Program-made: the position numbers and the translations under genes
Notes under the pieces: generated by a model
Told to the model about the DNA's origin: nothing
What the model saw: only the letters and a program-made list of their open reading frames with translations
Database searches by the model: none
Origin: Chitinophagaceae bacterium
GTDB lineage: Bacteria > Bacteroidota > Bacteroidia > Chitinophagales > Chitinophagaceae
Reading direction: 5' to 3'
Length of the DNA stretch: 55,284 bases
Assembly: GCA_025934485.1 (NCBI GenBank)
Contig: JAICXX010000019.1
Span: 1-55,284, forward strand
In this document: positions 25,459-33,004 of the stretch, in pieces
Numbering within the stretch: the stretch's first letter is position 1
Layout: each line of letters begins with the position of its first letter

Positions 25459-27177
25459 ATGAAACTGTCAAAACTTTTATCCATTGGCACGGCAGGTCTC
25501 GGCGACGAAGAGGACATCAACAGGGTGGTTCTCGTCAATAAGATCTGTGTGGGAGTAGCAGGCGCGGTCCTCGTGGTAGGAACTGTCATGTCGTTCTATC
25601 TCCACGGACAGCTCGATGTCGTGATACCTCTCGTCATCGAATTCTTCCTCAACACCCTGGTGCTTCCGCTCAATCAAAAAGGCAAACATTCCGCCGCCGC
25701 CCTTTTGCTTTATTTCACGCAATGTACTGCGATTACCTATTTCGGCATCCTGCTGGTCCAGGTCTTTCATCTCGAATATGTGATCATCCTGCTGTTTGCC
25801 ATCATCTTCCTGATCTTTAAAAAACGCAGCTTGCGGATGATCGCCCTCGGAGCGGCCACCGCCGTCTTCCTCTCGCTGGAGTTCGCGTATTTCCGCAATG
25901 GGTACCGGCACATCGAAAACGTTCCCTTCGCCGCCGTCTTCCTGATCAATTTCCTCGTCATCTGCTCCATCATTACCATCACGACCATGATCAGCGTACC
26001 CTATGTAAAAAGCAACGACCTCAAATACGATCTGCAACGGGCGAACAAGCTGATCAAATTATTCGCCGCCCAGCTGACCCACGAGCTTCGCGGCGCGCTC
26101 GACAATATCCAATACCTCGCGCAGCTGCTGCGGACAGCAGTCCGCAAGGACAAGCATCTGAAACATGTAGAACCGCTCGTCGATGCGGCCTGGTCCGTAA
26201 GCTCGGGCGCGATCGCCATCGTCAACAACGTGCTCGATATGGCGGAGATCGAAGCCGGCAAGACCTCCACCATCGTCAACGAAGTCTTCAGGGTGGCCAC
26301 CTATTTCGATAAGATCATCGAGGTCCATAAGATCATGGCCCGGAGAGAACAGTTCACCCTCGAAATGGAGATCGATCCCCTGATGCCGCAGGTGATTATC
26401 AGCGATCCTTTGACGGTCAACCAGGTCCTCACGAATCTGCTGACCAATGCCTTTAAATACGGCGCCAGACAGTCTACGGTGAAGGTAATGGTCAAACGCT
26501 CCGGCTTTCAATGGCTCCTGAGCGTATCCAACGACGGCCCCGGCATCCCCCCCGAAAGGATCGCCTCCATCTTCGAATTGTTCTATACCGGCAAAACGGG
26601 CCATATCCAGGGATCGGGTCTCGGTCTTTATATCGTCCGTTCGAAAGTACAGGCCATGGGCGGCACGATCACCGTCGACAGCACGCCCAATGGCGAAACA
26701 CGTTTCACCGTTGCCCTGCCGCTCCGCGAAGGAAAACTGCGGGACCTGCCGGACGGCACAGGCTCCGATCCCGAAGCCGAAGATTTCCAAAAGGCCTTTA
26801 TCCTCGTTGCCGAAGACAACAAGCTCACCTCCTTCCTGCTCGCCCAGTTCCTGCGGGACATGCACTGTGCCTATACCATCGTCAGCGATGGGCTGCAGTT
26901 GCTGGAGACCATAAGAGAATGTCCGGACCAGAGCCCGGACATCATCCTACTGGACTGTCATATGCCGAACCTAAACGGCGAAGAAACGATCCGCCGGCTG
27001 AAACAAGACCCCGCAACGGCTCACATTCCCGTGATCATCACCACCGGCGACATCTTCTCCGCCAATATCGAACGGCTGCTGGAAGCAGGGGCCAGCACCT
27101 ATCTCAAAAAACCCATCGATCACCTGGCCCTGCGCAAAGCCATCAGCCTCTATCTGAAAAAACTGCCGCAGAACTAG
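25459..27177 (+). CDS. Hybrid sensor histidine kinase/response regulator
   Basis: A 572-residue hybrid kinase. Residues about 28-185 form six hydrophobic segments; HisKA follows with phosphoacceptor His208 in LTHELRGALDN; the ATPase domain has NLLTNAFKYG (N box), NDGPGIPPE (G1) and GSGLGLYIV (G2). The C-terminal receiver (about 450-570) carries Asp499 in LLDCHMPNLNGEE, an upstream acidic pair (AEDN) and a Lys in YLKKPID. It has no DNA-binding output, so it probably feeds a phosphorelay. The last 35 bp overlap the terpene synthase gene tail to tail. Confidence 0.9.
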   Translation: MKLSKLLSIGTAGLGDEEDINRVVLVNKICVGVAGAVLVVGTVMSFYLHGQLDVVIPLVIEFFLNTLVLPLNQKGKHSAAALLLYFTQCTAITYFGILLVQVFHLEYVIILLFAIIFLIFKKRSLRMIALGAATAVFLSLEFAYFRNGYRHIENVPFAAVFLINFLVICSIITITTMISVPYVKSNDLKYDLQRANKLIKLFAAQLTHELRGALDNIQYLAQLLRTAVRKDKHLKHVEPLVDAAWSVSSGAIAIVNNVLDMAEIEAGKTSTIVNEVFRVATYFDKIIEVHKIMARREQFTLEMEIDPLMPQVIISDPLTVNQVLTNLLTNAFKYGARQSTVKVMVKRSGFQWLLSVSNDGPGIPPERIASIFELFYTGKTGHIQGSGLGLYIVRSKVQAMGGTITVDSTPNGETRFTVALPLREGKLRDLPDGTGSDPEAEDFQKAFILVAEDNKLTSFLLAQFLRDMHCAYTIVSDGLQLLETIRECPDQSPDIILLDCHMPNLNGEETIRRLKQDPATAHIPVIITTGDIFSANIERLLEAGASTYLKKPIDHLALRKAISLYLKKLPQN

Positions 27178-28357
27178 CCGGCGAACCGCCCCCCGCCGGG
27201 GCACCGGGGCTCGTAAAACCGGCCGTCGCGGAAGCCGCTGGGCTCGCAGCCAACCTCGTCTCGATCCACAAACTTTCCGCCCGCTTGTATCGCCCCGAAT
27301 AGCAATGCCACAACCAAACGGCCTGCACGCAGCGAACGATCCCTTGGCGATGCGCCCGCAGCTGCATGCCCAGGGGCCGGTGCGTTTCCATCAATTTCCC
27401 GCTCTCTGCGGCAAAAAAATCCAGCAGCGACAACAGCTCCAGCAACAGCCCTTTCACGATGCCTGCCGCGCGGCCGATCGCGTCCTCTAGCGTGTACCCG
27501 TTCTCGTTCAACGCGACGATCATCACGAGGTTGGAATCCGATCCATTGTCGATCACCTCTTTCTCGAAGGAGAAGAGGTCATTGGACAAACCGGCAAACG
27601 CCGCCACCACCCAATGTAGCCGCTTCAACGGCTGCGCCAGTCCGTGCCGGCTCAATTGCTCCCAATCGAGAAAGGCCCCGTCGCTGAACTCGATCCACAT
27701 CAGGATATGATGGACGCCGCCCAGATGACACCGGTAGTCCATGTATTCCGTGATCCCGGGTATCCGGCCCTGCGCGATGACATTCCCATCGGTATGGGTG
27801 ATGCCGATATGATACCTGTAGACCTCCAGGAATTGCTCGAACCACCACTGTGGGGAATGATCCCTGAATTCCCGCAGGATCTCAGCATTGACCACTTCCA
27901 GCGGTTCGGCATCGGCCTCCACACGCAGCTCCGCATCCAGCTGCGACATCCGCAGGGTCATCGCCCGGGCAGAAGCCTGCCGGTCCGGCGGTAGATGACA
28001 AAAAGTATCCCGCCCCATGACGTCGTTGAGATAAAAGCCCAGCGTGAGGTTCTTCATCATGCAGAACATCCGGTAGGTATCTGCACCCGGATAAAGATAC
28101 AAGGCGCAGCTGATGTGGTGTTTTGCCCCCGGCAGCCAGCAGCCGGTGGCCTCGCCGAATTCCCGGATACGTTCTTTCAGCAGCTCGCTGTCGGGATGCA
28201 TACCGAACTCCTTGCAAAATTGGTCGAACCGGAACCCTTCCGGTGAAAAGAGCGCCTCCAGCGAAATAGCCTCGCCGGCGATCCTTTGCTCATAGGCTCT
28301 GCGAATTTTTGCCATCGTCGAAAAAGCCTTTTCGGAAATGCTTTGTACTTTTTTCAT
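27143..28357 (-). CDS. Class I terpene synthase
   Basis: A 404-residue all-helical terpene cyclase. The Mg-binding NSE triad is canonical, N259-D260 LFS FEKE267. The Asp-rich motif is a variant, N111-D112-VMG-R-D116. R209 in YMDYRCHLGG fits the pyrophosphate sensor and R356-Y357 the C-terminal RY pair. Product and substrate chain length cannot be told. About 35 extra residues at the C-terminus are rich in Ala, Ser, Gly and Pro and partly antisense to the kinase gene. No P450 or prenyl transferase gene lies beside it. Confidence 0.87.
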   Translation of the reverse strand: MKKVQSISEKAFSTMAKIRRAYEQRIAGEAISLEALFSPEGFRFDQFCKEFGMHPDSELLKERIREFGEATGCWLPGAKHHISCALYLYPGADTYRMFCMMKNLTLGFYLNDVMGRDTFCHLPPDRQASARAMTLRMSQLDAELRVEADAEPLEVVNAEILREFRDHSPQWWFEQFLEVYRYHIGITHTDGNVIAQGRIPGITEYMDYRCHLGGVHHILMWIEFSDGAFLDWEQLSRHGLAQPLKRLHWVVAAFAGLSNDLFSFEKEVIDNGSDSNLVMIVALNENGYTLEDAIGRAAGIVKGLLLELLSLLDFFAAESGKLMETHRPLGMQLRAHRQGIVRCVQAVWLWHCYSGRYKRAESLWIETRLAASPAASATAGFTSPGAPAGGGSPASSAAVFSDRG

Positions 28358-28358
28358 G

Positions 28359-28403
28359 GTAACTGTTTTTTTAGTAAAGGTTACTACTTATGAAAACAGT
28401 AAC
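28359..28403. promoter_or_regulatory. Inverted repeat in the terpene synthase promoter region
   Basis: GTAACTGTTTT at 28359-28369 and AAAACAGTAAC at 28393-28403 pair at 10 of 11 positions around a 23-bp centre that holds a further GGTTAC. On the minus strand TTG at about 28404-28406 lies 19 nt before TAACCTTTA, a plausible promoter with the repeat lying across it. It begins 1 bp before the start codon and could be an operator or a leader hairpin. Confidence 0.4.
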
Positions 28404-28595
28404 AATGAAATGGCGCTGCGGTGGCGTTTTCGCAGCGAAATACAGATAATTCAGTAGAGAAGTGAAGGAATACTTCAGTAAAGGATACGCCTATCGGTTC
28501 ACCCGGACTCTCCAGACCCGTGATATCCGTATAAGCGGTGGCATCCGTGGGCATTGCTGGCAGAAGAATTGCATATTATCTCAAAAGCCATTGTT

Positions 28596-28841
28596 ATGGA
28601 AAAGTCTAATCAATCCAATCAGCAAAGCCAGCAGCAGGATGCTAAAAAGCAATCCGCCTGGAAGGGCTCCTCGCCCGAAGACGTCACCGGGAAACAACCC
28701 AGTCCCAATCCTAATAAAGCCATGGGCAACGCCGCTAATCGTGCACACAAGCAGGACCAGAACAGCAAAACCGGCCCTACCAAAATAAACGAAGACGACG
28801 CGGATGAAATGGGTAGCGGCAAACGTCAGGACGACAACTGA
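28596..28841 (+). CDS. Small hydrophilic protein of unknown function
   Basis: An 81-residue, strongly polar protein starting MEKSNQSNQQSQQQDAKK, rich in Gln, Asn, Lys, Asp and Pro, with no hydrophobic core. It is probably intrinsically disordered. It is followed directly by a strong hairpin terminator, which supports a real gene. An in-frame earlier start at 28554 would add 14 residues. I recognise no family; composition is like stress-induced disordered proteins, but that is only a resemblance. The 238-bp gap upstream of it contains the terpene-synthase inverted repeat and nothing else I can identify. Confidence 0.55.
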   Translation: MEKSNQSNQQSQQQDAKKQSAWKGSSPEDVTGKQPSPNPNKAMGNAANRAHKQDQNSKTGPTKINEDDADEMGSGKRQDDN

Positions 28842-28850
28842 ATAGCATGT

Positions 28851-28878
28851 GGGGCTCTCGAGGAGAGCCCCTTGCTTT
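28851..28878 (+). terminator. Intrinsic terminator after the small protein
   Basis: A perfect 9-bp GC-rich stem, GGGGCTCTC at 28851-28859 and GAGAGCCCC at 28863-28871, with a 3-nt loop and the weak T tail TTGCTTT. Confidence 0.7.
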
Positions 28879-28886
28879 AAATCCCT

Positions 28887-28894
28887 TATCTTTG
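28887..28894 (+). promoter_or_regulatory. -7 box of the TPR kinase gene (TATCTTTG)
   Basis: A perfect TAnnTTTG ends 5 nt before the ATG at 28900 and lies just after the terminator, which indicates a separate leaderless transcript and supports 28900 as the start. Confidence 0.5.
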
Positions 28895-28899
28895 AAGGG

Positions 28900-30966
28900 A
28901 TGCCTCTGCAACCCAACCAGACCCTTGTTTACCACTATACCGCTGCCGCGGCCATCGCGATGCTGATGGTTCTATCATGCCGCCGGCCGTCCTCCTTTCC
29001 GGCAGATCACAATGTCTACTTCGACAAGGTCTACCATGCATTGGACAGCCTCAATCTCCCACCGCCGCAAGCCTTTCGGTTCCTGGATTCCAGCTACTAC
29101 GCGATCGGCACACCCGGTATAAACGACCGGCTTCGGCGATACGATTACAAAGGCTTTTATTACTTCTATCAAGCTCACGATCTCTCCCGCGACATGCTTT
29201 ATGTCGACAGTAGCCTCCAGGTCCTGTCCACGCCGGAAGTCCGGGCCCGTTACCCTCAACAATATGCCAAGGTGTTGCTGAATAAAGGCGAGATCTACCA
29301 ATATCAAAAGAAATACGAGAACGCACTTTTCTATTATTATAAGGGCCGGCAGGCCATACTCCCGCTCAGCGACAGCTGTACCATGGCGGAGTATACCCAG
29401 CGCATCGCCATGGCCAGCTATCAGCAGACCCGTTACGCCGATGCCCGCCATTTCTTTGAACAGGCCTTTCATGAATATGGGACCTGCGGTTCCGATTTCC
29501 GGGCCTTCGCCTATCAGCAGTCCAATCTCGACAACATCGGTGAAAGCTATGCCGCGATGAACCGCTTCGACAGCGCCGGCTACTATTACGACAGTACGTT
29601 GATCTTTATCAACAATACCGGTCGCCGCTATCTCGATGATTCCAACCATATCGTCTATATCGAGACCGCCCGGGGCGTCGTCTATGGCAACCAGGGCGAT
29701 TGCTTCCTGGCCCGGGGCGACTCCGCCAAAGCCGCGGAGATGTATCAAAAAAGCATAGATATCGATCTCCGTGCCCGCCATGACTCCGATAATGCCCTTA
29801 TCGTCCTGGTAAAGCTCGCCGGCCTGCATTTCGGCCAACACCGGCTGGAACAGGCCCACCAGGATCTCGACAAGGCCCGCGCAGCGCTCGATCACCGCAA
29901 TGACCCCGATATAGAGCTCTCCTGGCAACGGCTTCATGCACTATGGCTCGAAAGAACCGGCGATCTCGCACAGGCTTACCGGGCCCTCGATCGCTGGATC
30001 CATACCCGCGATTCGCTCAACAGCACCGGCGACCCAAACGCGTCCATCAACTTCCCCAGCGAGCTCCAGCATCTGCAGGATCACAATACCATCCAATCGC
30101 TGGAAGAAAAGAACAAGGTCAAAACGGACTATCTCCTGCTGGCCGTCTTTATCCTCGTGCTGCTCGTCGTCATCCTGTTCCTCATCCGCCGGAACGCTCA
30201 AAAGACCCGGTCCTATATCGGGCAGCTCAACCAGCTCAACAACTCCCTGAAAGTCGAGAATACCCAAACCCAGCTCGCCATCAACGCCCTCCACGAGAGC
30301 CAGGCCAGCTACCTGCAGACCCTTAAGGTAGTCGCCCATGACCTGCGCAATCCTGTAGGGGCGATCTCCTCCGCCGTGGGCATCCTCGAACAGCAGACCG
30401 ATCTGAGCGACGACGCCCGAAACTGGCTCCTGCTCATCAAAAAGGGCTCCGAACAATCCCTGAAGATCGTCGAAGACATCATGCAGCTGGACCTGCCGCT
30501 GGGAACGCTGAAGAAAGAACCGGTGGCGCTCGCGCCGTTGCTGGAATCCTGTGTAAGCACCCTTCAGTTCCGGGCGTCGGAGAAAAGGCAGTCGATCCAG
30601 CTCCACGCCGAGACCATGACGGTGCCTATCGATCAGGAAAAGATCTGGCGGGTCTTCATCAACCTGCTCGACAATGCCATCAAGTTTAGCCCCGAAGGCG
30701 TCGACATCGAAGTGACGTCGTTTCGGCAGATGAATAAGGCGATCATCACCGTGGCGGACAAAGGCATCGGCATCCCTCCGACACTCATCACCAGGCTTTT
30801 CACGGTCGACAACCAGGCCAAACGCAAAGGGACGGCGGGTGAGACCTCTTTTGGACTCGGACTTGTTATCGTCCGGCAGATCGTTCAGGCGCATGGAGGC
30901 ACCATCAGTGTCGAGAGCAAGGAAAAAGAAGGCACCACGTTCCGCATCGAATTGCCCATGCAATAA
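28900..30966 (+). CDS. TPR-domain sensor histidine kinase, putative lipoprotein
   Basis: A 688-residue kinase. The N-terminus has a signal ending in a lipobox-like MVLSC, so the sensor part may be lipid-anchored. About residues 60-390 are tetratricopeptide repeats (for example YQYQKKYENALFYYYKGRQ), probably periplasmic. A membrane segment at about 411-431, a coiled coil, then HisKA with His480 in VVAHDLRNPVG and an ATPase domain (NLLDNAIKFSP, DKGIGIP, FGLGLVIV). No response regulator follows; a secreted propeller gene starts 3 nt later and is probably co-transcribed. An earlier in-frame ATG at 28849 lies in the terminator and is rejected. Confidence 0.88.
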   Translation: MPLQPNQTLVYHYTAAAAIAMLMVLSCRRPSSFPADHNVYFDKVYHALDSLNLPPPQAFRFLDSSYYAIGTPGINDRLRRYDYKGFYYFYQAHDLSRDMLYVDSSLQVLSTPEVRARYPQQYAKVLLNKGEIYQYQKKYENALFYYYKGRQAILPLSDSCTMAEYTQRIAMASYQQTRYADARHFFEQAFHEYGTCGSDFRAFAYQQSNLDNIGESYAAMNRFDSAGYYYDSTLIFINNTGRRYLDDSNHIVYIETARGVVYGNQGDCFLARGDSAKAAEMYQKSIDIDLRARHDSDNALIVLVKLAGLHFGQHRLEQAHQDLDKARAALDHRNDPDIELSWQRLHALWLERTGDLAQAYRALDRWIHTRDSLNSTGDPNASINFPSELQHLQDHNTIQSLEEKNKVKTDYLLLAVFILVLLVVILFLIRRNAQKTRSYIGQLNQLNNSLKVENTQTQLAINALHESQASYLQTLKVVAHDLRNPVGAISSAVGILEQQTDLSDDARNWLLLIKKGSEQSLKIVEDIMQLDLPLGTLKKEPVALAPLLESCVSTLQFRASEKRQSIQLHAETMTVPIDQEKIWRVFINLLDNAIKFSPEGVDIEVTSFRQMNKAIITVADKGIGIPPTLITRLFTVDNQAKRKGTAGETSFGLGLVIVRQIVQAHGGTISVESKEKEGTTFRIELPMQ

Positions 30967-30969
30967 AAG

Positions 30970-32112
30970 ATGAAAAGTTATCTGCTGATATCGACTCTTT
31001 TGGGTATGAATCTTGCCGGAGCCGGCCAACCCACGGCGGCCACCATGCCCGCCCGCAAAGACACGCTCGTCACCAATTTCTTCCGCCGCACCACCGGCTG
31101 GGTCTCCAGCGACGGCGCCATCACCATTCCGTTAGCGGACGGGCGCACGCTCTGGCTCATGGGCGACAGCCATATCGATGACTATGACCCCGCCACCGCC
31201 ACTGTTAATTGTCTCTTCCAGGTCCGCAATGCCGCATTGATCCAACCGCGAAACGATTGGGAATGGCAACATACCCGCACCCTCATCGGCAATGGCCCCG
31301 GCATCAAAAGCTTTTTAAAGAACAACCCCAACGACCAGTACTTCATCTGGCCCGGCGCAGGCATCCAGCTCAAAGACACCGTATATGTTTATTGCGCCAA
31401 TATGAAAAATGCGCAATCCGCCGTCGAAGGGTTTGGCTTCGCCCACGCGGGCAACGACTATATGGCCAAGCTTACCGTTCCCGATCTAAAGATCGTAGGA
31501 TACGACACGCTGCCAACGTTCGATGAGATCGGCTTCGGCATCGGCTTTATCCGGAAGGGCCATTGGGTCTATGTCTATGGCCAAAAACTGGCCGGTCTCA
31601 CGAACAAGCTTTATGTCGCCCGTTTCACCGAGACGCATCCCGGTGGTCCCTGGCAGTTTTATACCGGCACTGGCTGGTCGGACAATAGCAAGGAAATACA
31701 ACCTATCGCCGCCCAAAACGGCATGTCCGGCACCTTCCAGGTCAGCCAGGTCAAAAGCACCATCCTCCTCGTGAGCTCCGATCTCAGCATCGGCTGCGAT
31801 GGCGGAAAGTCGATCTATACGGCGACGAGCGCCAGCCTCACCGGCCCCTTCACCTCCCCCTTGCGCATCTACACCATCGACGACACCCTGCAAGGACACT
31901 ATCCCTTCTTTTATTCCGTGGTCGCGCACCCTGAATTCCTTGCCGGCCTGCGGCAAGACAACCACGCCCCCGACAGCCATGCCCTGCTCTTCACGTACTG
32001 CATCAATGGCTATGGCAGCTGCGTTCCCATTTGCCACGACAACCGCATGAATCCCGATTATTACCGGCCTAAAGCGTTCCGGGTGCCCCTGGCCGCCATG
32101 GGGATTCGGTAA
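30970..32112 (+). CDS. Secreted five-bladed-propeller-like protein (DUF4185/DUF5005-like)
   Basis: A 380-residue protein with a signal peptide (about 1-19). The early phrase TTGWVSSDGAITIPLADGRTLWLMGDSHI and later repeated units such as DTVYVYCANM, HWVYVYGQKL and YVARFTETHPGGPWQFYTG resemble the DUF4185/DUF5005 and GH43-like five-bladed propellers of Bacteroidota carbohydrate loci. I cannot identify a catalytic triad with certainty. It sits 3 nt after the TPR kinase gene and just upstream of the DeoR sugar operon. Confidence 0.65.
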   Translation: MKSYLLISTLLGMNLAGAGQPTAATMPARKDTLVTNFFRRTTGWVSSDGAITIPLADGRTLWLMGDSHIDDYDPATATVNCLFQVRNAALIQPRNDWEWQHTRTLIGNGPGIKSFLKNNPNDQYFIWPGAGIQLKDTVYVYCANMKNAQSAVEGFGFAHAGNDYMAKLTVPDLKIVGYDTLPTFDEIGFGIGFIRKGHWVYVYGQKLAGLTNKLYVARFTETHPGGPWQFYTGTGWSDNSKEIQPIAAQNGMSGTFQVSQVKSTILLVSSDLSIGCDGGKSIYTATSASLTGPFTSPLRIYTIDDTLQGHYPFFYSVVAHPEFLAGLRQDNHAPDSHALLFTYCINGYGSCVPICHDNRMNPDYYRPKAFRVPLAAMGIR

Positions 32113-32144
32113 CCTTCCTCGCGGCCCACCTTGCCCCAAAAACT

Positions 32145-32221
32145 TTCGTTTATTTTCGTTTTATTTACTATTTTCGATCTTTCGAAAGCAAACAAAGCTT
32201 CGTTTACCATCGTTTATTTAC
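32145..32221. promoter_or_regulatory. Probable DeoR operator: two composite direct repeats
   Basis: Two long related elements, at 32145-32168 and 32199-32221, 54 bp apart. Each reads TTCGTTTA, a short spacer, TCGTTT and (T)ATTTAC. Between them is the 10-bp palindrome CTTTCGAAAG at 32179-32188. They occupy the AT-rich gap just upstream of the DeoR gene. Repeated TTCGTTT-type sites are what DeoR/GlpR regulators bind, so autoregulation of the whole operon is likely. Confidence 0.6.
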
Positions 32222-32226
32222 GCTCA

Positions 32227-32991
32227 ATGTTACCTAACCATCGGAGAGACAAGATCTTAGAACTTTTGAAGGAGGACGGCTCGGCGAAAGTGGCCGATCT
32301 CGCGAAACTCTTCAAAGTCACCGAAGTCACCATCCGCCAGGACCTCGAAAAGATGGAAAGGGACGGCATGCTCACCCGCGAACATGGCGGCGCCTATCTG
32401 AAGAATATCGAAGCCCAGGTCAAAAGTTTCGAGCTCAGCCACCGGGACAACCTCGACAAAAAAGAACGCATCGCCACCAAATGTCTCGAATACATCGAAA
32501 GCGGCGACAGCATCATCCTCGACAGTGGCTCGACGACCACGGAGATCGCGAAAAAGCTCAAAGGCTTTAAAGACCTCACTGTGATCACCAACGCGCTGAA
32601 CATCGCCATGATGCTGGGCACCGAACCCGGCATCAACCTCATCGTCACCGGCGGCGAGTTCAAGCCGCCTACCCTGTCCCTCACCGGTCAGAAAGCCGCG
32701 GATTTCTTCACCGGCATCAACGTACAAAAACTGTTTCTCGCCACCGCCGGATTGAGCCTCAAGGCAGGTCTCACCTACCCGAGCATCAGCGATATCGTCG
32801 TCAAGAAGGCAATGATCGAAGCCGCCGAGACCACCTATCTCGTGGCCGATTCCACCAAGATCGGGAAAAGCTCCTTCGCCAGCCTGGGGGCGCTGTCGCT
32901 GATCAATTATGTGATCACCGACCCCGGTATCAGCGAACGCGATAAACGCATTTTTGAAGACAACGAGATCGAACTGATCCTCGCCATTTAA
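32227..32991 (+). CDS. DeoR/GlpR-family sugar-operon repressor
   Basis: A 254-residue regulator. The N-terminal winged helix (about 1-60; RRDKILELLKEDGSAKVADLAKLF, TIRQDLEKMERDGML) is followed by a DeoR C-terminal sugar-phosphate-sensing domain (LDSGSTTTEIAKKL, VITNALNIAMML, DSTKIGKSSF). The start at 32227 gives the standard MLPNHRRDKI; the frame extends to 32131 into the operator region. It heads the operon and probably responds to a phosphorylated intermediate of the pathway encoded behind it. Confidence 0.93.
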   Translation: MLPNHRRDKILELLKEDGSAKVADLAKLFKVTEVTIRQDLEKMERDGMLTREHGGAYLKNIEAQVKSFELSHRDNLDKKERIATKCLEYIESGDSIILDSGSTTTEIAKKLKGFKDLTVITNALNIAMMLGTEPGINLIVTGGEFKPPTLSLTGQKAADFFTGINVQKLFLATAGLSLKAGLTYPSISDIVVKKAMIEAAETTYLVADSTKIGKSSFASLGALSLINYVITDPGISERDKRIFEDNEIELILAI

Positions 32992-33004
32992 AAAATAGAC
33001 CAAC

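Noticed and set aside
26059-26865. Minus-strand frame inside the hybrid kinase
   Set aside because: The plus strand carries HisKA and ATPase motifs; the antisense frame is Gly/Asp/Arg-biased shadow.
28849-28899. Earlier ATG of the TPR kinase
   Set aside because: It lies in the terminator of the preceding gene and upstream of the -7 box; the lipobox signal begins at 28900.
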